Positions 12,151 through 22,881 of a stretch of DNA of 64,000 bases are shown here, piece by piece. The number at the start of each line of letters is the position of its first letter. The first letter of the stretch is position 1. Under the pieces are notes generated by a model. The model had not been told where the DNA came from. It was given only the letters and a program-made list of their open reading frames with translations, and ran no database searches. The DNA is taken from assembly GCA_030522415.1 (NCBI GenBank), contig CM060118.1, positions 18,595,151 through 18,659,150 of the forward strand. The letters run 5' to 3'. Made by a program: the position numbers and the translations under genes. The stretch comes from Channallabes apus. Lineage: Eukaryota; Chordata; Actinopteri; Siluriformes; Clariidae.

Positions 12151-12861
12151 TCATAGTAATGTCCATTCGAATTTTATTTAATCCATAAAACAGTTCTGAA
12201 GGTCATACCCAATAATATAGTAGTTTTAGCAGAATACAAGCCTATAATGAATTAATACAAAGTTTATTTATATATTGCTAGTGTTAACATTGCTCTTTTC
12301 TTCAGGTTCAGTCTTTGATCATATTCTGTACTTCTCACCAAGCGCTTAAATGTAATGTCGTTTTTCTTCTGACCGATTCCTACCCTAAAGAGATGTATAT
12401 TGATGTTGAGGTAGTATGTTAGACTAGTGCTGAGTGAATAGAGCTGTGGTATTTGACTGAGAGTGCCATTTGGCAGGTGACTGGAAAAGAAAATAGCTGG
12501 TGACCTGCTTCAACTGTTAGCTCGAGCTTAAATTTAGAATGCATGCAAGAAAAAGGCCTAGGGCTGAAACATGGCGTTTGGAGAAGAGTTTGAGCTTCTG
12601 TTCTCTTTTTCCTGTGTTGTCTGTTTACTGCGAGATTGTAGAATTATAGTCTGCTCTTTAAGCAAAGGAGTGTTCCATGGCATTTTATGTATATGGTTTT
12701 GGCAGGTTGGGGTTAAGATGAGCAGGATATCGTAAGATCTTTGAAGAAAAAGAAAAAATATTTGCAAATTTTACAACTGCACCATACAGCACTTCTCTTA
12801 AGACACAGGCAGTGTCCAAAGGACACTTACACGCACACAGATGCCCCCCCCCCCTCCTTTG

Positions 12862-12865
<4 letters not shown>

Positions 12866-12896
<31 letters not shown>
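12866..12896. repeat. (CA)n microsatellite
   Basis: About 14 CA units preceded by GCGC and a C homopolymer at 12843-12853. Confidence 0.9.
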
Positions 12897-12901
<5 letters not shown>

Positions 12902-15765
12902 GTAAATTCAGTAGAGATCAACGTCCAGTTAGATCTTCTTGTGAATGTTCACTTTGGAATAGGTTCTATGCACTGCCTTTATTCACCTCCAACTTTTTTT
13001 TCAGTCATTTTATGATGCAGTAATGGATAGTAGAATATAGAATTGTATCAAACTGAATGTGAAGCTCTTCTTGCATTTTAACCACATGTAGCATAGTAAT
13101 ATGCAACTAGAGTATGTTTAACAATGTTTATTATATATGTGTCCATAAGTGTATGTGTGCATGAGTGTGTTGCATTGTAGTAAAACTTGAGCATGCTAAT
13201 GTAGGATGGGTCAGGCATGATTTGCCAAGGCTAATTGGCATGCAGCAAGGTCATTTAAGTTAATGCAGAAAATGTGGGCAGCTTTTACATTGTGACTTGC
13301 TGGATGCAGTTAGTGCAGTGCAATATGCAGCATTTCCGAAATCAACATATCCATGTACCGTTAGTCCATTGTGTGAGTTATAAGTGCCTCCTTTGTGCTG
13401 TTTGTAGGCCCTCAACATCAAATCATGCTGCAAGCTCTCATTAAACACTTTGGCATTTCTTTGCAAAGCAATGTGAAGGACCCACATGTCCAAGTTACAT
13501 GTCGGTCTCCACTTACCACTAGAATTCTTTAAATACTTTTGTAATTTGTGAGATATTCTCATTGGTAGTCAGAATTCTCTATTTCTGTCTTGAAATCTTT
13601 ATATTACCCGCTAATCAGTACAATGTGGTGCATACAGTAAGAGCCTTTGGAAATAAACTCTGTGTTCTTGCTGGACTTTCTTACCCAGTAACCTTTATTG
13701 CTGTTAGTTTGCTTGTATTTCTCCTGAACGAGAATGTAAGCGTGTGTCTTACACCCCCCCACACACACATACACACACACACATCAAGCCTTTGGCCCCT
13801 CTCGTCAAACCGGTTTGAAAAGTGTTCTTCCCTCTGCCAGCATTTAACTCTCCAAGCTGAAGACTAGAGTTCAGGGAATTTAAACTCAGTTTGCTTTTGA
13901 ACTACTTTCAGTTTTCATGCATTGTCTTGGTGCAAAATTTAGCTCTGTTCAGGAAAAAGAAAATATACCACCAAAGACATTTAAAATGATCTCCTCCTAT
14001 ATGATTTAAAAATACTTCTATACGCTAAACAATAATGCTGCATCACCGTGGAACAAATGCGACCTATTGAATAAAACACATAATGTGAGAAATCTTTTAA
14101 TGACTACAGGATGTCAGTTAAAAAATGAGTCACTCCGACCCAACTTTCTATGATTGACTCGGCCTTGAAGTTCATATGGTTATTCTGTGTACTGGGTTAA
14201 TTTTGTCTTGTCAGTGCTGTTTACGTTTTTATTAACGTCTTCCTTTCTCCTTACTCTCTAACCACAGAATTTGTAGCGTATATGTGATCTGTACGATGCA
14301 CTCTCCGAGGGTAAATGTAGATGTAGGATTAGTCTGTGATCAGGCTGAAAAGCAAGCTATATTTGGTGTAGCTCTATCTTTAAAAAGACAAATGGGACAG
14401 ATTTAGGGGTTGATGTACAAAAGGATTTTCCTGAAAGCCCCATGAAATTTTGAGTAAATAGATGTGCCGTGTTTTTTAAATGAAGGGAAACGTGTCTAAA
14501 TTGTTCTCTGTAATAACATGTATACATGTTGTATACATGTACATTTAGTTTACATGCTGTATGATAGAGATTGGGTTGAAAGGTGCTGCATTAATGTTTT
14601 CAAACAAAGCATTCTCCATCACTCAGGTGTTTTATCTACATGCTGTTAAAGAGGATGATTGATCTAGGTTATAAAGTTAAAATGCTTTCAAACACAAAGC
14701 TAACTGTCTGTCTAGTATCTGATTTTGATCGTTCATTCTGTTATTAACATATTGAGCTAATTGGCAATTGCAGCAGCACATTTTTGTATTTATTCAACTG
14801 GGTTATAGTTGTAAGGTACACTGGTGTATTTCATGCTGTGGATGTATGCTATTTCATGTCGTGTGGTCTGCCTCTTTCTATATTGCTGTGTTCTCTCTCT
14901 CTGTCTCTCTATCTCTCTTTTCTTTTTTTTTCCTGTTCTCCTCTTGCTTGTGCTCAGTACTGAGCCTTCGTCAGGAGAGCCCACACAAATGACACCCCGT
15001 CTTTGTGCCGTCAAGTGCCGTGACAAAGCGCGCAGAGTAAGTACCGAGGCCAGGCGGAGAGGAGGATGAACATGTATTATGCGTCTGTAATGATACTGTA
15101 AGATGACACCAAAGAGTGTGCGCCTTCTCCCTCGCTCTTTATCGCTGTCATTCTCCCTCTAGCACTTGCTCTTATTTGACAGTAATGTGTGTGTGTGTGT
15201 TATTATATGCAGCCCAAGAAAGTGATGTTCAACTGTCCAGGTTGTTTCGTGTATGTTTCGTGGCCTGACCCGCCATCCTCCCAGTTCCATTACGGCACTT
15301 TGCAGCAGAACTGCGAGCTATGCATGTATACACACATGCATGTTAGTGTGTGCGTGTGTGAATCCATCCCCTCAGGACCTGAAATAGCAAAGCACCGAGG
15401 TGAGGGGGGAGGGGAAGTCAGAAGCACAGGCATGGAAACGTGCAGATCCTGTTACAGGATCATAATATCACTGATGATTCAGCGTGCGCATACACACTCA
15501 CTCATTCACTTGCCCATGCACCCCTTTCCTTTGCGCACTCAAATGCTCATTCATTCATTTGTTCATTCATTCTGGATCTCATTCATCTGCTCATGCATGC
15601 ACCCACTCACTCATTCACTTGTTCTCTTCACCCACAGAGAGTTCCCCTCTGCTTCTTCATTAACACATTTTCGTTTAGTCATTTGTACTATGAGGAAAAG
15701 CATAAATAAAACAAAGAATTATACATAGATTACTGCAAACTGATAACCAAGATATCATAAAGTAC

Positions 15766-16700
15766 CGTGCAAAAGTCTTGAGCCACCCCTCATTTCATTC
15801 ATTCATTCATTCATTTTCTATACCGCTTAATCCTGTGTTCAGGATCGCGGGGGACCTGGAGCCTATCCCAGGAGACTTCGGGCATTAGGCGGGGTACACC
15901 CTGGACAGGGTGCCAATCCATCGCAGGGCACACACACATACACACACTCACACACCCAATCACACACTACGGGCAATTTAGGAACGCCAATTAGCCTAAC
16001 CTGCATATCTTTGGACTGTGGGAGGAAACCGGAGTACCCGGAGGAAACCCACCAAGCACGGGGAGAACATGCACACAGAGATGGGAATCGAGCCTGGCCG
16101 GGGAATCGAACCCAGACCCTGGAGGTGCAAGGCGACAGTGCTAACCACTACACCACCGTGCCGCCCTCACCCCTCATTTCCTTATACTAAATTCAATTAA
16201 ATCACGTAATGTCAATTATAGACATTGGAACAAATGTTTTACTGCGACAGGCTGCAAAAGTGACTTAAGATACAATTTAAAAATCGGTTGTTTATGTAAC
16301 AACCTAAGCAGCAACCTCATTTCCCCTCTTGTCTGTTCCAGTCCCTCAAGCATTCAACATCACCAGTATTCTTATCACTGTCTTGATCATCTGTCATCAT
16401 CTGCACTTGTTTTTCACTGGTTCATGCCTTAAGTTATGTTTTTTATGCTTGAATGATTCATAGGTCACTGTGTGGCTTAACAAACAAAAAAACATTCCTC
16501 TGAAACTGGTCAAGTACAGGGACTGGATTGAAAATGAGTGCCAAAACCTTGCCAAAAATGAGAGCCAAAAAGTCCTTCAGGAAGCATGGAGAACTATTCC
16601 TCAAGACTACATTAAAAATACAAGAAAGTCTGTCTCTTTGGAAACAAAATATAAATAAATGAGGGCTAAAGACTGTACAGTACTGTGCAAAAGTCTTAGG
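15766..16700. mobile_element. Decayed Tc1-like element interrupted by a SINE
   Basis: The left end GTGCAAAAGTCTTGAGCCA is a typical Tc1-type terminal phrase. After the SINE, the + strand around 16480-16657 reads VLQEAWRTIPQDYIKN, resembling the C-terminal helix region of Tc1-like transposases, in a 62-codon open stretch. The middle of the transposase is missing. A second similar terminal phrase, GTGCAAAAGTCTTAGGC, at 16687 probably belongs to the next fragment. Confidence 0.5.
15797..16167 (-). mobile_element. tRNA-derived SINE, antisense, with 13-bp target duplication
   Basis: A complete-looking antisense copy: ATTCATTCATT tail, CCTGGAGCCTATCCCAGGAG, GCCAATTAGCCTAACCTGCA, GGGAATCGAACCCAGACC (antisense B box) and ACCACCGTGCCGCCCT (antisense head). 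It is flanked by CACCCCTCATTTC at 15784-15796 and 16168-16180. Confidence 0.85.
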
Positions 16701-17010
16701 CGCATGCAAATAACTGCTCTAGAGCAAGGAAGTAAAAAAAATCTACATAAAAAGCAGTAAACAGAAAGTAATTAAACAAATTCAGTAATTGGTGTGACTA
16801 CAATTTGCTTAAAAGCTAGTATCAGGTACAATTTGTGTAGTTTTATAAGGAAATTAGCTGCTTAGTTTTGCTGAATATACTGCACAACCTGCAACAGTCC
16901 TTTTGTGGACTTTGTCACACCTGCTTCTTTTTTCATGCATGCAAAACCCAGCAGCTTTCTTTTTTTCCCTCTCTTTTTTTGTGTGAAAAGTGGTCTTTTA
17001 CATAATATAC
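16680..17010 (-). mobile_element. Tc1-like terminal fragment
   Basis: Begins at CAGTACTGTGCAAAAGTCTT after a TA and continues with text resembling the antisense 5' region of a Tc1 family (AATTGGTGTGACTACAATTTG, CAACAGTCCTTTTGTGGACT). The other end is not identifiable. Confidence 0.4.
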
Positions 17011-17673
17011 TGCTTTCCTTTCTGGCCTACAGATATTACCCTGTAAGATAATTTTTACAGTAAACCTACAATTGTAGGTTTTTCGACCTTTGCAGATGGA
17101 ATGAAAGGAGAAAGTCAGCAGTGCAGCTATGACATCACGCCTTATGCTCGATCTGATATCAGAGAAGACCTTTCACACATTTTATCCATGTAGTCTGGTT
17201 AGTCAAATAAAATTTCTTGTGCATGCTGCTTAGTATACATTTTGCAGCCAGATTAGCAGGACTGCAGTCTTTCCAGCCACTGCTCTGACAGCCCTGTGTT
17301 CTCCTGGCCAAAGGCCCCAGCCTCGCTTTTACACTAATTCTGGACTTATCCGGTGCTCTGTTTCACACGCTTAGCTACTGCCAGGAGTGGTATCCAGGAA
17401 GTCAGCCGCAGCTGAGCCATGCTTTTAAAGCTGTGCTGTAAAACCAAGTCATCTTCGACTATTTTATAACAGACATAAAAAAGAAAGAACAAATGCTCTT
17501 TTAATGTAGCATCTTTTCTGGTCGGGATTTTATGCGGAGAGCGAATGGAAACAGGGTCATTTCCAAGCTCCGGTGCAGCAGTGATGGAGAGAGAGGCAGT
17601 GTGTTGCTGTGTGTTTCTCGGTGTGCGCTGGAACGGAGTGTGCTGAGTGAGGTGGGAACACTGCGCTCCCCGC

Positions 17674-17676
<3 letters not shown>

Positions 17677-17724
<48 letters not shown>
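17677..17724. repeat. (CT)n microsatellite
   Basis: About 24 CT units. They give a long Leu-Ser frame on + and an Arg-Glu frame on -, neither of which is a gene. Confidence 0.95.
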
Positions 17725-17728
<4 letters not shown>

Positions 17729-20700
17729 CTGTACACTCTCTGCTCCTGTTGTCATTCTCACACACCTTAATTTCAGGTCAGAGGCGATAGGTAGCGGCTG
17801 CTTTTTTTTTAACCCTGAGCCAGAACAAATGTTCCCTCCTTTAAAACTCTCATTGCTATCATATTGTCCTGGTCTTGGCTCTCCTCCTCTACTCTCTCAG
17901 CGACCTTTCACCTCAAAGATGGAGGAAAGAAGATGGAGGAGGAGAAAACGGAGAAGAGGAATGTTCAGGGTGGAGTAGTAATGGCGTTGCGGTGCTGCAC
18001 ATATCTGTCTCCACTCCTCAGAGTGAGTCACAGGGACCTGTTCAGCTGCCCTGACATTTTTTCCCTCACCAGTTCTTTGAACAGGACTTGGATTTGTGTT
18101 TCTTTTTTTCCCTGCTCAGAACTTGTCATGATTTTATTTATTCTTTTTTTTTTCTCTCTCTTGGCATTAGTGCATCCAAGCCATCATGAATTCCACAACA
18201 ATGCCTGTTTCTTTGTTCCCCCAAACACCAAATGTAAAGGAAGAGGGCAGTAAATCAGAAGAAAACGACCAACTTGAATCATGTTCCTTCTCTTTTCCAC
18301 TGACATGGCAACAGCTGCCCAGGCTGTAGGGATGGCTAAAACGCTACGTATAGTTTTCAGTCTCAGCCAATTTTTACTCTTGCGATTACTTTTTAATGAG
18401 TTTTTATGGTTGTAATCTAAATATTAGCCACTCTAAATTCATTTGACTTAATTTGTCTTTTTTTCAGAGCTGTTGTCATGCATCTATGCAAAAACAAATG
18501 TTTTTCTTTTAATCAACAGAAGTAAAAGAACTGGAGAAAGGTGTTACTGAATGACCTGGACACCCATCGTTTTTCATTCTTTTCTCTTAAAAGTATTGTT
18601 TATCTGTTAATTTCTGAGTAGTATGCCCTGTGTCTGTGAGCATTGGAATTCACACAGCGACAGGAGACCGAACTTGTTTTGCTCTCCAACACACATTTTT
18701 CTGTTTCAATTGCTTTCCCTCAGAAGCAGTACCAAGAGAAAACACTTTTTTTCTTCTTCTTTAAGTTCCCTTATCCCCACCTCCTTCTCTCTCCCTTCTC
18801 TTCCTCCCACCCTTCTCTCTCTCTCTTTGTCATCTCTCTGGGCGGATTCCCAGCTGACCATGTTTGTCATGGTAACAGGCAGCGAGGCAACAGGCCCAGC
18901 CACTTGCACTTCCTGACTGAGTGGAAATGCCTGACAGAGGTGCGCCTGCGCGATGTTTACTCGCTCGCTTGCGCGTGCGTGTGCTCGCGTGTGTATGTGA
19001 GCACACAGACAGGGCCAGGGTGCACGAAGCTGTCAGCCTGGATTAGGTTCAAGTACACTGCAATGCTGCCTACTGCTACTGGGCTTCACTTTATGGTAAT
19101 GAGGAGAGGCCTCGGGAACAGGCTTCGTTCTCTCTTGCTTTTTTTCCTCTCTCACGGTTTCTGTCTTTTCCTCCCTATTACTTTCTTACTTTTACTGATA
19201 TAAGTTCTGCCACTTGCTCCCCTTCACACTCTCTGCTTATCTTTGTGCTTTTGCTTAGATAACGGAGCTCATAGTTGTTTTCCAGTCTGTGCTCTGTATT
19301 GTAGAAGACAGAAAGAAATATTTTTATGAAGAGAAAGTCAAGCTCGTTGTTTTTCTTTATAGCATTCCTAATTCAATTATGCCAGGAATTAATTGTATAA
19401 GACTGGAACTCGCTCTTGTCTGTGAGGAATATGGTTAGACCAGCATTTAAAAATGCACAGTGAGAAATGAGCTTGTGACTTGGGTGGTGCGAGTGAGATG
19501 GCGCTCTCGAGGTATAACATGAATGCCATTAGTCCATTATGGAGCCTATATGGACAAGAGTATTACGCAAACTCTTATGACACAAGCTCCTTGGCTGTTT
19601 TATATAAGATATGAGTTTGAAATGTATGTTTTTACTCTAAACTGAGTAGCGGTCACACACAAATTACTCAAACACAATCCCAATCAGGCTTTTAAGTCAC
19701 TTGATGAATGTAAGTCATTAAATATGCAACACAGATATTTTTAAGCTTAAAAGCAATCCGCGTCTTGAAAATACCAGCATTCTCGCACAGCATTACCACA
19801 TGACTTACAATCCCTATTGTGTTTGCAGAGAAGAAGAGAAATTTCTTGAACCTGTTAGGACTAATTATGTCATAAAACTTTACGCATGAAGTGGGCAAAG
19901 CTCAAAAAGTTATGCAACATACAGTATGTTTGCAACATAATGTTGATAAATGGTACTGAAAAAAGAAAAAAAAAAGAACAAAAATAAAAGGTAAAGTTTT
20001 GTTTTTTTTGTGCGATTTTACTACTTTAGAAATGAGGCCCATGTTTTTCAAATTTGCTAAAATGTAATTTCCCTGTTTGTTATTTGGTAATTGGTCTTCA
20101 ACTGAAAAAAAAAACATTAAACCTAATGGGAAAAATGCACAGATGTCTATCTTTCCTCATGGATCACCTATGTTTGTCGGAGCATCTTCTTTGAGGTAAT
20201 TTTTAAAATGCCATTGCCATATTGCAGATTTCCTGATGTTGGTTACTCAGCCTTTCATCCTGTAGTTATTGAGTCATTAGCACAAGTAAACAGTCTAACC
20301 AGCAGCAATACATCAAGCTGGATTCCACAGGCTGTTTACTCTGACTACTTCATTATTGAGAATTTCTCACAGAATACACTGAGCGGAACATTTGTAAGCA
20401 TTTGTACTGTAAATACTGTGAAATGGAAAGCGAATATGGCATATAGTTATGAACTTGAGCAATAACTGAAAAGCACATATGACTGATCATTCATAAAAAT
20501 AAAAACATCTCTTTAAGTGACATTTTTCATCTTGCAAGTTAGTATTTAATGTTTTAACCAGATATTATAATATTAACCTTTGTCTCCACTGCCGCCCCCC
20601 ACCCCCACCCCCTTCCCCACACACACTTCTCACTCTCACACTGTCTGTCTGACTCTTGCTGTTCTCTCCACAGCGCTGTACTGTAACAACATGGCAGCCC

Positions 20701-21816
20701 CTGAGATGGGCTGTAAATCTGACATATATTGTGCCTGTACAGTAGCCGAGAGCTTTGTTTCCTAACATGGGGAATGAGAGCAGCCTCACCGCTGCCCCTT
20801 TTCTTTCGCCCAGCATGCTGTTCTGCCTTTTCCGCTTCCCCCTCTCTAAGCTTACTGGAGTAACACACAACACTGCGTTTTTCATATTGCACATTCACAC
20901 AACGAGCTCTTGCTGAAAGTCTGACACACACTTGCCTCCTTCTCTTAGCAGCAAGACTCAGGAAGCAGTAGTCAGAACAGGATTCCTGTAATTGCCCCTA
21001 TTTTCAGTGCATTGCTCTTCTCTCTTTTAAAAGTGTGAATAGTTGTGTATGGTGATTAATAATTTGAGTGAATCATAGCAGTTTGAAGAGTTTGGTTTTG
21101 CATAAAGTCCTTTCCCCATGTTGTGTTACCTTATCTGTTTGGCACAGTTGTAACGTGAGTCGCTGTGTGCTCTTTCTTCTCTGCGGCCACCGTACAGATA
21201 TTGTAGACTCTCACCCCAGTGGAGGCTCAGAATGCTAATATGATGACAGCTTGCGGGCCAATGTCATGGCAACAAAACTACAATCTGGTAACAGAAACGG
21301 TCTTTTATTTTTAACCCAAGTCTACCTGTCGATGCTCAAGCCAACCGATGTTTGGGTTGGGTGTCTGTTTCATTGGTTTTGCATTTTGTCTAACATACCA
21401 TGTAGCTGTTCATGATGTTTATTGACTTTATTTATGGTTACCTACGTTTATGTGCCTAACAAGTTTTAACACACCATCTCATTGACTAAATTCCATGTGT
21501 TTCCTTCAAAAGGAGTGTTTTTGTACTTTACCGTTGTATTTTGCCTTTATGAGTTGGGTTTTTGTGGATTTATCTTTGTTTTGATAAATCATGTCATTGT
21601 TTTTATTTAGCATCCTTATTCTGGATGAAAAAACATCTAACACATTTTACACATTGTGTTAGAATTTATTTTTGCTCAATCCTTAATAAACAACATGGTT
21701 TATACATTTAATTGTACATACTTTGGTCATCAGCAAACAAAAACTAAGCGATAAACAAAGAGATTTTCAGTTTGGATCTAATTTTCTCTCTCCCTTTCTC
21801 CCCCTGGTCCAGATAT

Positions 21817-22881
21817 ATGTTGGGTAAAGGAGCAAAGCGGAAGCTAGATGAGGACGATGAGGGAGTGGAAGGCAAAACGGTGGCGATGGTGGACGGTCTC
21901 TCCAAGGTCTCGTACACTCTGCAGAGGCAGACCATCTTTAACATCTCACTGATGAAGCTGTACAGTCAGCGAGCGTTGGCCGAGCCAAGTCTGGAAAAAC
22001 GTGTGCTCATCAACAACATGTTGCGGCGTATTCAGGATGAGCTGAAGCAGGAGGGCAGCCTGCGGCCACTCTTCTTTCCTCCCTCACCTCCTCCAGATCA
22101 CCCAATGGATGAGGGATTTCGGGAAGCGCAGCCAGCCTTTGGCGTACTCTCTGTGGTGGCTTCACCGACTGTGCTATCCCAGCAGCCCCCTGTCCCACCT
22201 CCCTCTCCAGCCGTAGCCAGCCCGTCACCGCTGGATGCTTGTCTCACTCCGGCTTCGCTGCTGGAAGAGGACAGCGCAGTGTTTTGCACTTCTCCCCCTT
22301 CACTTCATCATTCTCCATCCAGACTCCGCCCCCTCATGGCCACTGACAGCTTCTCCTCGGCCCTGGATGAAATCGAGGAGCTATGTCCTTCATCCACAGC
22401 GGCAGGGTCTATCACTACCTCCTCACTCACAGTGCCCCTTCCTATACCCCTCCAGCCCTCCAGCCAGCCCACCACAGCCCCAGACTCCAAAAACTGCACA
22501 AAGTCCTGCAGCTCAAAGCCAGAAGGGCCAAGCCCACTCGCTGTGGATCGGTTAACAACAGGTACAGCAGGGACAGCAGCTACTGAGCCTAGAGGGATGG
22601 ACACTCTCCCTTCAAGTGGCTTGGACATGAGCACTTTGCCATCCTCCTCCTCTTCCTCAGGCTTCCTCACCGATTTGGCCCTGGATGATATTCTGTTTGC
22701 TGACATCGACACCTCCATGTACGATTTCGACCCATGCACTTCGGCAGCAGGGGCCTCCCCATCCAAACTATCACCTGTGGTGTCGGCCGATGATCTCATC
22801 AAGACTCTAACCCCCAACCAGCCTTTCAAAATGGACCTCACTGAGCTGGACCACATCATGGAGGTGCTGGTAGGATCATGA
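21817..22881 (+). CDS. SERTAD2: SERTA domain-containing protein 2 (TRIP-Br2)
   Basis: Nuclear transcriptional co-regulator of the TRIP-Br family, which links E2F/DP and PHD-bromodomain proteins and is known for roles in cell-cycle and lipid gene control. The coding sequence is one exon of 354 codons, as in other vertebrates. The exon follows TCCCCCTGGTCCAG with the ATG four bases later; the frame is open further upstream but that part is intron. Residues 1-9 MLGKGAKRK give the conserved start and a basic nuclear signal. The SERTA domain spans about residues 32-79 (SYTLQRQTIFNISLMKLY ... LINNMLRRIQDELKQEG). A proline/serine-rich middle follows. Conserved acidic blocks lie near 283-308 (FLTDLALDDILFADIDTSMY) and the C-terminus is MDLTELDHIMEVLVGS, a leucine-rich tail resembling an export signal. 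Near-identity to mammalian SERTAD2 at both ends makes this firm; a teleost paralogue suffix cannot be decided. Confidence 0.96.
   Translation: MLGKGAKRKLDEDDEGVEGKTVAMVDGLSKVSYTLQRQTIFNISLMKLYSQRALAEPSLEKRVLINNMLRRIQDELKQEGSLRPLFFPPSPPPDHPMDEGFREAQPAFGVLSVVASPTVLSQQPPVPPPSPAVASPSPLDACLTPASLLEEDSAVFCTSPPSLHHSPSRLRPLMATDSFSSALDEIEELCPSSTAAGSITTSSLTVPLPIPLQPSSQPTTAPDSKNCTKSCSSKPEGPSPLAVDRLTTGTAGTAATEPRGMDTLPSSGLDMSTLPSSSSSSGFLTDLALDDILFADIDTSMYDFDPCTSAAGASPSKLSPVVSADDLIKTLTPNQPFKMDLTELDHIMEVLVGS

Larger units (their letters stand above)
11426..21812 (+). other. SERTAD2: SERTAD2 intron 1
   Basis: About 10.4 kb between the donor at 11426 (GTAAGT) and the acceptor at 21811-21812, which follows a pyrimidine-rich tract. 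It holds microsatellites, a hAT-like remnant (about 11785-12150), a nest of Tc1 remnants with a SINE (15766-17010) and many CT-rich tracts around 14890, 17680 and 18780. Reading frames here are short or low-complexity and I accept none as coding. Confidence 0.6.

Noticed and set aside
15189..15728. 179-codon + strand frame
   Set aside because: Composed largely of translated CATTCATTCA-type simple sequence; no recognisable domain, and it lies inside an intron.
17346..17978. Frames of about 140 codons on both strands
   Set aside because: They depend on the (CT)n tract and lie in the SERTAD2 intron; no domain or splice support.
18643..19203. 186-codon + strand frame
   Set aside because: Pyrimidine-rich intronic sequence with Phe/Ser/Leu bias; no domain, and overlapping frames are of similar quality.
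22308..22859. 183-codon antisense frame in the SERTAD2 exon
   Set aside because: Shadow of the + strand gene; no independent domain or conservation signal.
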